From Hymenobacter crusticola (GTDB taxonomy: Bacteria > Bacteroidota > Bacteroidia > Cytophagales > Hymenobacteraceae), in assembly GCF_002154225.1 (NCBI RefSeq), contig NZ_MTSE01000017.1, positions 37,389-101,388 of the forward strand: a stretch of DNA of 64,000 bases. The letters run 5' to 3'. A program made the translations under genes and the position numbers. Below the pieces are notes generated by a model. It made no database searches and was not told the origin of the DNA. It saw only the letters and a program-made list of their open reading frames with translations. Positions 51,390 to 60,161 of this stretch are shown here, piece after piece (within the stretch, counting starts at the first letter, position 1; every line of letters begins with the position of its first letter).

Positions 51390-54140
51390 CTAGCTTTTCG
51401 TTTCTAGCTGCAAGCGGTTGGTGCGCTCTTTCCCAAACTCCAGAATCCGGTCGATGAAGTCGTAGGGCGTGTAGCCGTTGAGAGCAGTTTGGTGGAAGAT
51501 GCAAGTAGCTGGCGTCATGCCGGGCAAGGAGTTTACCTCGATGATGATGACCTCCACCGCACCCGTTTCGCGCACCCGCACAAAGGCGTCAATACGGGCA
51601 TAGCCCTGGATGTTTAGCACCTCGGCCACGCGGCGCAGTTCCTGCTTCACTTCCTCTGATATACGCTGCCGCTCCTGCACGTCGGGGGCGTAGCGGGCAG
51701 GGGTGATGTTCTGCCCTTCCCCGGCCAAAAACTTTTCTTCCAGGCTCAGCACTTCGCCCGTCGCCAGCGCCTCCGACGCCTCGAACACTTCTACATCGTA
51801 GGTGCCATCGGGGCGCCAGTGGGTGAGCAGGCCGCCGGTGATTTCGAGGAAGTGCTTGGCGCCGTCGCGCTCAATCAGGGTCTCAACCAAGAACGCGTCC
51901 TTTTGGGGAAATTCTTCTTTGAAACCTAGGTGTAGCGTTTCCGCAGCCGTTGTTTCTAGGTCTTCCTGGTCGCGGAACATGAGGCGGCAAAAAGCTTCCA
52001 ACTCCGTCCGATTCTTAATTTTTTTCACGGCCGATGAGCAGCCATCGTCGGCGGGCTTGGCAATGAAAGGGTACGCAAACTGCGTTTCGAGGCTGCGGTA
52101 GAAACTTTCGGCATCGGCTTCCCACTCCAGGCGGTTAGCCATGCGGTGCTCTGCTACGCGCAGGCCCGCTTCGCGCAGGTGCTTGTTCGTCTCGAACTTA
52201 TTGATGGTGACGCTGCTTGATGCTACGCCCGAGCCATTGTAGGGTAGCCCGTATTGCTCCAGCTCCCGCTGCAACGCGCCATCTTCGCCGGGGCGGCCAT
52301 GTAGGGCGATGAACACCTCATCCACCATTTCGGCTAACTCTGCAAACGAGATACGACGGGGCTGGGCCGTGGGCTGGCCAGCGTAGGTGCTGGTAATTGG
52401 CTCGGCTTCGCGGCGGATGCGTTGCAGGATAGGATGCAGATCGTGGCCGGCTTCGGCGTACTCGATCTTCTCGCGAATATCGTCGGCGTTATCCTTGAGC
52501 ATCACGTTGATGGGGAGTACGTAGAGCTTATGCTCTTGGGCCGAACCCGTTAGGAATACCGGCACCGGCTCGTACTTCACCGACGAGCTAAGCTTCTCGT
52601 AAATGTTGCGCCCGCTCTCCACCGAAATGTGGCGCTCCGAGGAGTAACCGCCCATAATCACGGCTACTTTGGTGCGTTGTTTTTCTTCTTGCTGACGCGA
52701 AGCTACGGTCGCGTCGAGTTGCTGCAACAGCGAAGCTAGCTTCACCGGCCGCATGCCTGCCCGGCGCCGCGCCGCCAACGACGTACGAATCAGGTAAGTG
52801 AGAAACTGCGAGGGGTTCAGCCCAATTTCCGCCGCTTGGTGGAAGAAGAACGAGGCCGGCAGCATGCCCGATGTGGTGTTTGGGTCGTTGAGGAACAACT
52901 GGTTGTCTTTGCCCAAAAAGCCGTCTAGGCGTGCGTACACCTGGAAGCCAAACGTGGTAAACATCTCCTGGCAAGCCTCCCGGATGCGCTGAATCTCCGC
53001 TTCTGGCAAGTCAATCGGGGTTATTTTGCGGCTTAGGCCGGGCAAGTATTTCGAGCGGTAGTCGAACAACTCGTCTCCTTTCACAATTTCGGTGGGCGGC
53101 AAAGCGAGGGGCTCCCCGTTCGGGTCTTCCACCACGATGCACGAGAACTCGCGGCCTGCCACAAAGCTCTCTACCAATACCTGTGTCTCGCCATCCACGT
53201 TGGTCAGGCGCACGGCTTCTACCGTCTGAAAAAGCTCGTTAAGCTTGTTGAGCAGCACCTCCGGGTGGTAGATGATACCGGCTTGCCCGGTAGTAGCTAG
53301 CTCAGTATCAGGAGTTAGCTGGTCACTGGTTACGGCTAGCTGCACCGGCAAGCCGATACCCTCGCGAATATCAGTAAGCTGTTGTAGCCAAGCAAGTTGG
53401 CCGTGCGCACCTATGTCTTGCCATTCGGTGCGGCTCATGGTTTTACGGAACAGGCTGCGCTCTATTGCTGCCGTGAACTTGGTTACATCTTGCTCGCGCA
53501 GAATACTCACGCCGATGCTAGAACCCTGGCGCGGCGCCTTGAATACGAGCGGCAATCCTAGCTCCCGCACTAGGTAGGCGAGGGTCGCTTCGGGGCTAGC
53601 GGCGTCCCACTCCGCCGCAGTTATCACTCGGAAATCGGGCGTAGGGCGTCCCAGCGCTTTCAGCAGCTTTTTCTGGGCAATCTTATCAATGCCAAACGCC
53701 GAAGGGAGAATGCCAGAGCCAGAGAAGGGGATGCCGTACCATTCGAGCACGCCCTGAATGGCGCCGTCTTCGCCGCCGGGGCCGTGCAAAGCTAGGAACG
53801 CAAAGTCCATCAGTGAGGCTAGCTCATGGGGCAATACGCGCCGGCCTACCTCGCCGATGATCTGGTCTTGCTCGGCCACGCTCAGCTCGCCCAGGCTTTC
53901 TAGGTACACTTGCAGCTTATGCTCAGAAGCCGGCAGCGCCGATACCGGCGGGTAAAAGTCACGGATGGTGCCCTTGTAGATGTATTGCCAGTCGAGCTGG
54001 ATAAAGTTGCCGAGGCTGTCCACGAAGATCGGGACGGCCTGAAACAGCGACTTGTCGAGGTTGTCGTATACGGTGCGGCCGCCCGCGAAGGAGATTTCCC
54101 GCTCGCGCGACGGGCCGCCGAAGAAGATGCCTATTTTCAT
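51390..54140 (-). CDS. Tandem-fused D-alanine--D-alanine ligase (two Ddl-like modules)
   Basis: A 916-residue protein, about three times the usual Ddl (300-350). Two Ddl modules are joined end to end with the break near residue 490. The N half has GGPSREREIS (catalytic Glu13), PRQGSSIGVSIL (the Ser-Ser loop), FDYRSKYLPG (omega loop Y-D-x-x-x-K-Y), ARLDGFLG and NDPNTTSGMLPAS. The C half has GGYSSERHIS, PADDGCSSAVKKI in place of the loop, no YDYxxKY motif, ARIDAFVR and IIEVNSLPGMTPAT. Metal-binding acidic and Asn residues are present in both, so both may bind ATP, but the C half has lost the omega loop. It makes D-Ala-D-Ala for peptidoglycan. One half may be regulatory or act on another substrate. 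Confidence 0.85.
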   Translation of the reverse strand: MKIGIFFGGPSREREISFAGGRTVYDNLDKSLFQAVPIFVDSLGNFIQLDWQYIYKGTIRDFYPPVSALPASEHKLQVYLESLGELSVAEQDQIIGEVGRRVLPHELASLMDFAFLALHGPGGEDGAIQGVLEWYGIPFSGSGILPSAFGIDKIAQKKLLKALGRPTPDFRVITAAEWDAASPEATLAYLVRELGLPLVFKAPRQGSSIGVSILREQDVTKFTAAIERSLFRKTMSRTEWQDIGAHGQLAWLQQLTDIREGIGLPVQLAVTSDQLTPDTELATTGQAGIIYHPEVLLNKLNELFQTVEAVRLTNVDGETQVLVESFVAGREFSCIVVEDPNGEPLALPPTEIVKGDELFDYRSKYLPGLSRKITPIDLPEAEIQRIREACQEMFTTFGFQVYARLDGFLGKDNQLFLNDPNTTSGMLPASFFFHQAAEIGLNPSQFLTYLIRTSLAARRRAGMRPVKLASLLQQLDATVASRQQEEKQRTKVAVIMGGYSSERHISVESGRNIYEKLSSSVKYEPVPVFLTGSAQEHKLYVLPINVMLKDNADDIREKIEYAEAGHDLHPILQRIRREAEPITSTYAGQPTAQPRRISFAELAEMVDEVFIALHGRPGEDGALQRELEQYGLPYNGSGVASSSVTINKFETNKHLREAGLRVAEHRMANRLEWEADAESFYRSLETQFAYPFIAKPADDGCSSAVKKIKNRTELEAFCRLMFRDQEDLETTAAETLHLGFKEEFPQKDAFLVETLIERDGAKHFLEITGGLLTHWRPDGTYDVEVFEASEALATGEVLSLEEKFLAGEGQNITPARYAPDVQERQRISEEVKQELRRVAEVLNIQGYARIDAFVRVRETGAVEVIIIEVNSLPGMTPATCIFHQTALNGYTPYDFIDRILEFGKERTNRLQLETKS

Positions 54141-54209
54141 ATGGAACGCAAAGGTAGCCGAATTTCGAGCGGCTCGGCGCTGCCGATTAATCGCTCGCCC
54201 TCTAACAGC

Positions 54210-54827
54210 TTAGTTCGCTGAAACGTTACTTTTTGTCTGGAACAGATAGCCTAGCTGCGCCTGAAACACGGAGTTTCGAGCGCCCCCGCCGTTGTAGACG
54301 TCGGTAACATCGCCCGCATACCGCACCGTCAGGCTCAGGCCGACCGGTATTTCGTACCCTAGCCCAGCGGCATAGCCGAGCTGTAGGCTATTATAATCGC
54401 GCCGTGCGGGGTGCTGGAAGAGCGGGTTATCGTTGGTATCACTGACGCTCACTAAGTAGCTGAGCTGCGGGCCGGCTTCGAAGGTGAGGCCCTGAAGGTT
54501 AATTTTTGCCAAAATTGGTAAATCCAGGTAGTTGCGGCGGTATTTATAGATAGCACGGCCGCCTAGAGACGTTAAGCCATACTTATCGGTGCTGCCTTTG
54601 GCCGAGTAGAGCAGCTCAGACTGGATGTTCCAGAAGTTGCTTGGGCCGAAAGAGTAGCGTGCCATTACGCCGACGTTGACGCCTGCTAGGCGGTCGGGGC
54701 CCACGACGTTTTTGATTCGGAAGTTGGCGTAGTTGAGGCCGCCTTTTACGCCGAAGCGTAATTGTTGACCGAGTGCCATGTGCGCCATGAGCAACGCGTA
54801 AAGCAGACAAAAACCTTCACGTTTCAT
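54210..54827 (-). CDS. Outer membrane beta-barrel protein (PorT/OmpW-like family)
   Basis: A 205-residue protein with a signal peptide (KREGFCLLYALLMAHMALGQ) and a chain of amphipathic beta strands. The opening LRFGVKGGLNYANF is the hallmark of the porin-like outer membrane beta-barrel family common in Bacteroidetes (outer_membrane_beta-barrel_2). WNIQSELLYSAKG, NYLDLPILAKINL, AGPQLSYLVSV and LGYAAGLGYEIPVGLSLTVRY form the following strands; eight strands in all can be counted. It ends with a strand of the kind recognised by BamA (FQAQLGYLFQ), then a short polar tail. Function is unknown. It lies 69 bases upstream of ddl on the same strand. Confidence 0.85.
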   Translation of the reverse strand: MKREGFCLLYALLMAHMALGQQLRFGVKGGLNYANFRIKNVVGPDRLAGVNVGVMARYSFGPSNFWNIQSELLYSAKGSTDKYGLTSLGGRAIYKYRRNYLDLPILAKINLQGLTFEAGPQLSYLVSVSDTNDNPLFQHPARRDYNSLQLGYAAGLGYEIPVGLSLTVRYAGDVTDVYNGGGARNSVFQAQLGYLFQTKSNVSAN

Positions 54828-55004
54828 GAAAACAGCCAGTTGGCTATGTTTGTCGTCTAAGGAGTTATAACGGGTAGTAAAGGTAAAAAGCCAACGCTAG
54901 TCGCTACCTAACCTGAGGCACTTGCTTTTTGTATCCTACCAAAAAAAGGCGAACTACGCGCCATAACGCCGTATACAGACTTCCTTCAACCCATTTTCGA
55001 TTCC

Positions 55005-56198
55005 ATGAGAACCCTCGATCAGTACAACTTCGCCGGCAAAAGAGCCGTGGTACGCGTGGATTTCAACGTGCCCCTCGACGAGGAGCTGCGTATCACCGAC
55101 TACACCCGCATTCACGCCGCGACGCCCACCATCAAGAAAATTCTGACTGACGGCGGCAGCGTAGTGCTGCTCTCGCACCTAGGTCGGCCGAAGGGCGGAC
55201 CCGATAAGAAAAACTCGTTGCGCAACCTCGTGTTGGCGCTGCAACACGAATACGGGCAGGAAGTGAAGTTCGGTGGCGATGTGATTGGTGAGGAAGCCAC
55301 AGCTGCTGCCGCCGCGCTCAAGCCCGGCGAAATCCTGTTGCTCGACAACGTGCGCTTCCACCCCGAAGAAGAGAAAGGGGATCCGGCTTTTGCTGAAAAG
55401 CTAGCCAAGCTCGGCGACGTATACGTGAACGATGCGTTTGGGGCAGCCCACCGTAGCCACGCTTCCACGGCGGTTATTGCGCAATATTTTGCTCCCGAAA
55501 ACCGCGTAGCGGGCTACGTGATGCAAAATGAGCTGGAAAACGCTCACCGCGTGCTAGCCAACGCCGACCGGCCCTTCACTGCCATCATGGGCGGCGCTAA
55601 GATTTCGGATAAGATCCTGATCATTGAGAAGTTGCTCGATAAAGTGGACAACCTGCTCATCGGCGGTGGTATGGCGTACACCTTCGCCGTGGCCCAGGGC
55701 GGCACCATCGGCAATTCGCTGCTGGAAGCCGATAAGGTAGACTTAGCCAAGGAGTTGATTCAGAAGGCGAAGGATAAAGGTGTGAATTTGGTGCTACCAG
55801 TGGACAGCGTTATTGCCAACCGATTTGCGAATGATGCCGACGTAGATATTGCCGGTAACCTCGATATTCCCGCTACCTGGATGGGCCTCGACATCGGACC
55901 AGAGTCGCGTGAAATGTTCGCCGCTATCATCCGTGAGTCAAAAACCATTCTGTGGAATGGCCCAATGGGGGTGTTTGAGATGTCGAACTTCTCGGTAGGC
56001 ACAGAGTTCGTAGCCCGCGCCATCGCGGAGGCTACCCAAAACGGCGCCTTCTCGCTTATCGGCGGTGGCGACTCAGCCGCGGCAGTGAACCAGCTAGGGT
56101 ACACCAGCAAAGTATCATACATCTCGACCGGTGGCGGCGCGCTGCTGGAGTATATGGAAGGCAAAACCTTGCCTGGCGTAGCAGCACTGGAAGGCTAG
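55005..56198 (+). CDS. pgk: Phosphoglycerate kinase
   Basis: A 397-residue glycolytic enzyme that transfers phosphate from 1,3-bisphosphoglycerate to ADP. KRAVVRVDFNVPLDE is the PGK signature, with the substrate-binding R-x-D-x-N, followed by LLSHLGRPKGGPDKKNSL, GEILLLDNVRFHPEEE, FGAAHRSHASTA, MGGAKISDKI and LWNGPMGVFEMSNFS, then GGGDSAAAVNQLG at the nucleotide site. All catalytic features are in place and the length is normal. The cytoplasmic enzyme is encoded as a single gene with a strong terminator. Confidence 0.97.
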   Translation: MRTLDQYNFAGKRAVVRVDFNVPLDEELRITDYTRIHAATPTIKKILTDGGSVVLLSHLGRPKGGPDKKNSLRNLVLALQHEYGQEVKFGGDVIGEEATAAAAALKPGEILLLDNVRFHPEEEKGDPAFAEKLAKLGDVYVNDAFGAAHRSHASTAVIAQYFAPENRVAGYVMQNELENAHRVLANADRPFTAIMGGAKISDKILIIEKLLDKVDNLLIGGGMAYTFAVAQGGTIGNSLLEADKVDLAKELIQKAKDKGVNLVLPVDSVIANRFANDADVDIAGNLDIPATWMGLDIGPESREMFAAIIRESKTILWNGPMGVFEMSNFSVGTEFVARAIAEATQNGAFSLIGGGDSAAAVNQLGYTSKVSYISTGGGALLEYMEGKTLPGVAALEG

Positions 56199-56254
56199 AA
56201 AAGCTAGTTATAGCGGGGTGCTACACTAGTAGTGACTCCAGCTTCTATAGATGC

Positions 56255-56314
56255 ACAGCTCCTCAGCGGACGACACCTAGGTCAGGTGTGGTTCGCTGGG
56301 GAGCTGTCGTTTTT
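56255..56314 (+). terminator. Pgk terminator with nested stems
   Basis: The outer stem ACAGCTCC/GGAGCTGT with CAGCG/CGCTG and the inner stem ACACCT/AGGTGT around AGGTC, followed by CGTTTTTA. It is long enough to form a cruciform. Confidence 0.78.
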
Positions 56315-56381
56315 ACTGATTATCGCTGCCAACAGAGCACCCTGCTGAGGCTAGGTTTGCTCGGGGTAGCGTGCAGTTCTT

Positions 56382-56720
56382 TTACACTGGGAGGCCATCT
56401 TCGCCATCGGGGCGGCTGTACAGGCTAATCCAGACGAGCTGACGGAAGAAGTTGAATGTGGTACACTCGGCGGGGTCTTCCGGAGTGGCCTTACCGCGGG
56501 CGTGGCGCGTGAACAGCTCACGTGCTTCGTGGTCGGCGAGCAAGATGAGGCTACGCAAATAGGTGACTTCCGGCTTCGGCAATTCTCCTAGCTCCAGCAG
56601 GTCGTCGCAGGTAGTGGCTTCGTTGATATCACGATGGCTAAGACCCGCGCCGAGCATGCTGTTGGCAATGCGGGCGGCTAGCTCCCAGCGGTATTCGGGC
56701 GTGTTGCAGTCAGTAGGCAT
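56382..56720 (-). CDS. Hypothetical helical protein
   Basis: I do not recognise it. The 112-residue soluble protein is predicted mostly helical, with no signal peptide or membrane helix. It contains YRWELAARIANSMLGAGLSHRDINEATTCDDLLELGELPKPEVTYLRSLILLADHEARELF. Four Cys (residues 5, 38, 87) and paired acidic residues are scattered without a metal motif. Codon use matches its neighbours. It lies 60 bases upstream of the M50 protease stop on the same strand, so the transcripts may be joined. No function can be given. Confidence 0.6.
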   Translation of the reverse strand: MPTDCNTPEYRWELAARIANSMLGAGLSHRDINEATTCDDLLELGELPKPEVTYLRSLILLADHEARELFTRHARGKATPEDPAECTTFNFFRQLVWISLYSRPDGEDGLPV

Positions 56721-56780
56721 ACGAACAGAAAGAAGAACTTAAAGCAAACAAACCAACCTGTGTACGCAACCTAGCCGCTT

Positions 56781-57986
56781 TTAGCCGAACGGCGACGGGC
56801 TAAAACACAGTACGAAGATGGCCAGCATCACCCAACCGAGCACCTTGCGGCCGGTGCTCAACGGGCGTTCATCGGGAGCGGGAGGATGAAAAATACCCGT
56901 TACGCGGCCTAGCAGCAACCCAAATACGAGCCAGCCAGGATTCCCCTGAATACCCGGAATGGCAACCGCAACAGCTAGTTGCGCTGCCCATACGCCCAGG
57001 GCAAGTAACAAACCTCGTTGCGGCGTTGGCAAGGCCCGCTGGAACACCAGGAATAAGTAGAGCAAATACGGCACGCTCCAGTACAGCCACGTGTCGCGGC
57101 CACTGTGAAAAGTAAACAGCCCGAGGCCCGCGTAAAAGATGAAAACAATGAATAGACCCAACGAAATTCGGTTGAAGCGCCGATAGCCGAGCAATCCATA
57201 CAGAATATGCCCCCCGTCGAGCTGCCCGATGGGAAGTAAGTTGAGCGCAGTGAAGAACAAGGCCATCAGCCCGGCCATCAGCACCGGATAGTGCATGAGC
57301 TCGTTCGGATGAGGAAGACGGGCCGGATCCGCTAGCCACGCTTCTAACAAACGGTAGATGAGCGGCCTAGCTAGGGCTAGTGCGTCGCCGCCGCGGTACA
57401 CATATTGCGCGTACTGTGCCCCGTAGAAACGGTAGCCCGGATGAATCTGGAAGAGATAATCCAGGGGTGGCAAATGCGTAAAGCCGTAGATGAGCACCGG
57501 CACTGCCACCAAGAAGCCTGCTAATGGGCCAGCCAAGCCAATATCAAAGAACTCCTTGCGCGAGAAAATACGGTCCTTGATGCGGATAACTGCCCCAAAC
57601 GTACCAATCGTGTTAAAGACGCCCGTGAAAAACGGAATATAGAATGGCAGCGTAGCCCGCACCTGGTAGTGGCGCGCCGTAAAGTAGTGGCCAAACTCAT
57701 GCACCGTCAGCACCCCCAGGAATGGCACCGAAAACCACAGCCCGCTGAGCATCTCTGCCTCGGAAAGCTGAACGGTAAAGGGCCATGCGCTAACCTGTCC
57801 AAAGAAAGTCTTTCCCGTTATCCACTCTGCCCCCGCTAGCGTAGTGGTGCCGAGCGTGATGATAAACAAGAATAAATGCAAGGCATAGGTACGCCAGCGA
57901 GGCGCAGGAGCAGGTTCAGGTAAAAAAAAGCTGGCGTCGTCAGAGGTGAATTCTGACGCCTCAGGAAGTGGTAGGGGAGAAGGCAC
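56781..57986 (-). CDS. Site-2 protease family protein (M50)
   Basis: A 401-residue intramembrane zinc metalloprotease. VLTVHEFGHYFTARHY (His96, Glu97, His100) is the HExxH site within a membrane helix, and LNLLPIGQLDGGHILYGLLG near residue 255 is the second conserved motif, with the Asp that completes zinc binding. At least seven hydrophobic helices can be drawn. No PDZ domain is evident, unlike RseP, so it fits the group of Bacteroidetes M50 proteins with a cytosolic Pro-rich N terminus. Such enzymes release signals by cutting membrane proteins. The first 26 bases overlap the HAD phosphatase gene, so translation is coupled. Confidence 0.88.
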   Translation of the reverse strand: MPSPLPLPEASEFTSDDASFFLPEPAPAPRWRTYALHLFLFIITLGTTTLAGAEWITGKTFFGQVSAWPFTVQLSEAEMLSGLWFSVPFLGVLTVHEFGHYFTARHYQVRATLPFYIPFFTGVFNTIGTFGAVIRIKDRIFSRKEFFDIGLAGPLAGFLVAVPVLIYGFTHLPPLDYLFQIHPGYRFYGAQYAQYVYRGGDALALARPLIYRLLEAWLADPARLPHPNELMHYPVLMAGLMALFFTALNLLPIGQLDGGHILYGLLGYRRFNRISLGLFIVFIFYAGLGLFTFHSGRDTWLYWSVPYLLYLFLVFQRALPTPQRGLLLALGVWAAQLAVAVAIPGIQGNPGWLVFGLLLGRVTGIFHPPAPDERPLSTGRKVLGWVMLAIFVLCFSPSPFG

Positions 57987-58617
57987 GGATGGCGGCGGGA
58001 AGAGCTTCGGTAAGCGTAAGGGGTGGGGCTAAGAACAGCGTGTGCAGCCCTAGGCCACGAGCCGTCTCGATGTGTTGAATACTGTCTTCAATGAAAAGAG
58101 TTTCCTCCGCTTTCCAGTTCATTTCGCGCAATACGTGCCGAAAAATCTCCTCGCCAGGTTTGCGCAAGCCTACTTCCTGGGAGTAGAACACCCGGTCGAG
58201 GGCATCGGCAATACCGTGCTCAAAGCCGTACTGCGTCTGCAGTTGCTGATTGATGACGTTGATGTGCATATGATTCGTATTGCTGAGCAATGCCGTTTCG
58301 TGACCTAGCTCTCGCAACTCCGCAATGAGGGCAAGGCGTTCGGCGGGTACATCCAATAGCATAGCATTCCAGGCGGCATCCAGTTGATCGTCGGTAGCTT
58401 GCAGACCGTAGCCGCTGCGCAAACCGGTCCGAAACTGCTCGCTCGTCAGCTTGCCCGTTTCGAGCAAGTCAAAGAGTTCGGCTTGTGCTGCTTGTGTGAA
58501 GCCAATGGTATTGCCTTCGCCACTGAGTAACTGCATGGCATCCAGAGTGCGTTGGTAATCGATGTTGATAATAACACCACCGAAGTCGAAAAGCAGGTTA
58601 GGAAGCTTTTTGGGCAT
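57961..58617 (-). CDS. HAD-superfamily phosphatase (YihX-like)
   Basis: A 218-residue HAD hydrolase. The nucleophile motif is LLFDFGGVIINID; the second Asp of the usual DxD is replaced by Gly (D-F-G-G), as in YihX-type HADs. TALLSNTNHMH is motif II (Ser/Thr), and VGLRKPGEEIFRHVL (Lys) and TLFIEDSIQHIETARGLGLHT (the E-D of motif IV) complete the site. Related enzymes hydrolyse sugar phosphates such as glucose 1-phosphate. The start is the ATG at 58617; the frame runs on to 58656. The last 26 bases overlap the start of the M50 protease gene. Confidence 0.86.
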   Translation of the reverse strand: MPKKLPNLLFDFGGVIINIDYQRTLDAMQLLSGEGNTIGFTQAAQAELFDLLETGKLTSEQFRTGLRSGYGLQATDDQLDAAWNAMLLDVPAERLALIAELRELGHETALLSNTNHMHINVINQQLQTQYGFEHGIADALDRVFYSQEVGLRKPGEEIFRHVLREMNWKAEETLFIEDSIQHIETARGLGLHTLFLAPPLTLTEALPAAIRAFSPTTS

Positions 58618-58800
58618 GAAGTAATTCGTTGAATAGGTAAATAACTGAGTGGTCAACTGATCAGATTGCTAAATCAAAGTTCGCAACGATCAACAGCTAG
58701 CCAATTAACCACTCAGCCATTTAACCATTTAGTTGGAAATTCGCCGACAAACTTCGTAGTTTGCAGCGCCGAAACCAACCACCTAGGTCAGTTTTGCGCC

Positions 58801-58877
58801 GGGCCCATAGCTCAATCGGTTAGAGCAACTGACTCATAATCAGTAGGTCCTTGGTTCGATTCCAAGTGGGCCCACCA
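58801..58877 (+). tRNA. tRNA with CAT anticodon (elongator Met, or Ile2)
   Basis: A full cloverleaf with encoded CCA: acceptor GGGCCCA/TGGGCCC, D arm GCTC/GAGC, anticodon stem ACTGA/TCAGT with loop CTCATAA (anticodon CAT), and T arm CTTGG/CCAAG. The anticodon stem lacks the three G-C pairs of the initiator, so it is an elongator tRNA-Met or a lysidine-modified tRNA-Ile2; sequence alone does not settle which. A strong terminator follows directly. Confidence 0.94.
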
Positions 58878-58920
58878 AAACCCCTTCTACAGTATGTAGA
58901 AGGGGTTTTTTGTTTTTTGC
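58877..58920 (+). terminator. tRNA terminator
   Basis: A 15-base-pair stem with loop GTA that begins at the last A of the tRNA CCA end, followed by T6-G-T6. Confidence 0.9.
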
Positions 58921-58983
58921 CCGCAGCAATGCCCGCAAGTGAGCTGGTATTTTGGACAAATAAGAAGATAAGCATCTAGTATT

Positions 58984-59364
58984 CTACTGCTTATCTGTCA
59001 ACGTCATTTCGGCGGCTTGCCGGTGAGCATTGCCCCAGACTTCCAGGCTCTGCCAGGTAGGGGCTAGGGCCTGGCCGCTGGCCGTCAGGGCGTACTCAAC
59101 GCGCGGAGGCACTTCGGCAAAGACGGTGCGGGAAATCAATCCGTCCTGCTCAAGCTCCCGTAGCTGCAAGGTCAGCATGCGGTCGGTGATGTGGGGCAGC
59201 GTCCGCTTCAACTCGCTGAAGCGCAGCGTATGCGATTCCAGCTTACGCAGGATGAGCAGTTTCCAGCGGCCGCCCAGCAGGTTCAGGGCGTAATTGATGC
59301 CGCAGAAATCGCCGAGGACTTCGCGGTTACGGTTGTTGGTCGAGGTTTCTTTGCGGGCGGCCAT
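58984..59364 (-). CDS. HxlR-family transcriptional regulator
   Basis: A 126-residue winged-helix regulator. CGINYALNLLGGRWKLLILRKLES is the family opening with the conserved Cys21 and G-G-R/K-W-K motif; FSELKRTLPHITDRMLTLQLRELEQDGLISRTVFAEVPPRVEYALTASG is the HTH and wing. HxlR proteins sense aldehydes, quinones or thiol stress, often through the N-terminal Cys. It is divergent from the quinone reductase gene (96 bases), the classic arrangement for control of a detoxifying reductase. The two promoters appear to share a TA. Confidence 0.92.
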   Translation of the reverse strand: MAARKETSTNNRNREVLGDFCGINYALNLLGGRWKLLILRKLESHTLRFSELKRTLPHITDRMLTLQLRELEQDGLISRTVFAEVPPRVEYALTASGQALAPTWQSLEVWGNAHRQAAEMTLTDKQ

Positions 59365-59422
59365 TACTTCCTTTTTTGTGTGTACCTCACAACTGGCTGC
59401 TAACTAGCATTTGGGGTAGGAA

Positions 59423-59436
59423 CAAAAGTAGTTTTG
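59423..59436. promoter_or_regulatory. Back-to-back -7 boxes for the HxlR and reductase genes
   Basis: CAAAAGTAGTTTTG reads TAGTTTTG forwards and TACTTTTG backwards, both matching TAnnTTTG and sharing the central TA. A TTTG at 59410 precedes the forward box by 15 bases, which is somewhat short. A regulator bound here would control both genes. Confidence 0.5.
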
Positions 59437-59460
59437 CCGACCTAAAAAGCTACTAACCCA

Positions 59461-60129
59461 ATGAACGTCCTTCTTGTTTTTGCCCATCCCGAACCTCAGA
59501 GTTTTAATGGCGCGCTGCTACGCACGGCCGTTGCTGCACTCGAAGCGGCAGGGCACACCGTACAGCTGTCGGACCTGTATGCCCAGTCGTTCGAGCCCGT
59601 TTCGGACCGCCGCAATTTTACCGCCGCCCACGACGCGGCCTATTTCAAACAGCAGGCCGAAGAGCTGTACGCGACGAAGCATCAGGGCTTTGCGGGCGAT
59701 ATAGAAGCGGAGCTGCAAAAGCTAGCTTGGTGTGATGTCATGATTTGGCAGTTCCCGCTTTGGTGGTTCAGCGTGCCGGCCGTGCTCAAGGGTTGGGTCG
59801 ACCGGGTGTTTGCCATGGGCCGGGCCTACGGGAGCGGCCACATTTACGAAACTGGTTTTTTTCGGGGGAAACGGGCGCTGCTCTCGCTCACTACCGGTGG
59901 CCCCGCAGGGGCTTACCAGCCTGGCGGTTTGCAGGGCGATGTGGCTGGTATTCTGCGGCCTATTCACCGGGGCATGTTGCAGTTTACGGGCTTCACGGTG
60001 CTGGCGCCCCACGTCGTGTACGGACCCGCCCGGCAGTCGGACGAAGAGCGGGAGGCGGTGCTGGCGGCCTGGGCGGCCCGCTTGATAGACCTAGCCCACG
60101 AGGCTCCGTTCGAAGTAGGTACTTATTAA
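59461..60129 (+). CDS. NAD(P)H:quinone oxidoreductase-like flavoprotein (NQO/MdaB family)
   Basis: A 222-residue flavodoxin-fold protein. NVLLVFAHPEPQSFNGALLRTAVAAL is the FMN/FAD phosphate loop, VMIWQFPLWWFSVPAVLKGWVDRVFAMGRAYG is the isoalloxazine-binding segment, and ALLSLTTGGPAGAYQPGG is the third loop. The family reduces quinones and related electrophiles by two electrons with NAD(P)H. The location next to a divergent HxlR regulator supports a role in quinone or aldehyde stress. A TAnnTTTG box lies upstream. Confidence 0.9.
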   Translation: MNVLLVFAHPEPQSFNGALLRTAVAALEAAGHTVQLSDLYAQSFEPVSDRRNFTAAHDAAYFKQQAEELYATKHQGFAGDIEAELQKLAWCDVMIWQFPLWWFSVPAVLKGWVDRVFAMGRAYGSGHIYETGFFRGKRALLSLTTGGPAGAYQPGGLQGDVAGILRPIHRGMLQFTGFTVLAPHVVYGPARQSDEEREAVLAAWAARLIDLAHEAPFEVGTY

Positions 60130-60161
60130 GAAGGCGCCCCTTGCTAACGGGTGAGCGTCTG

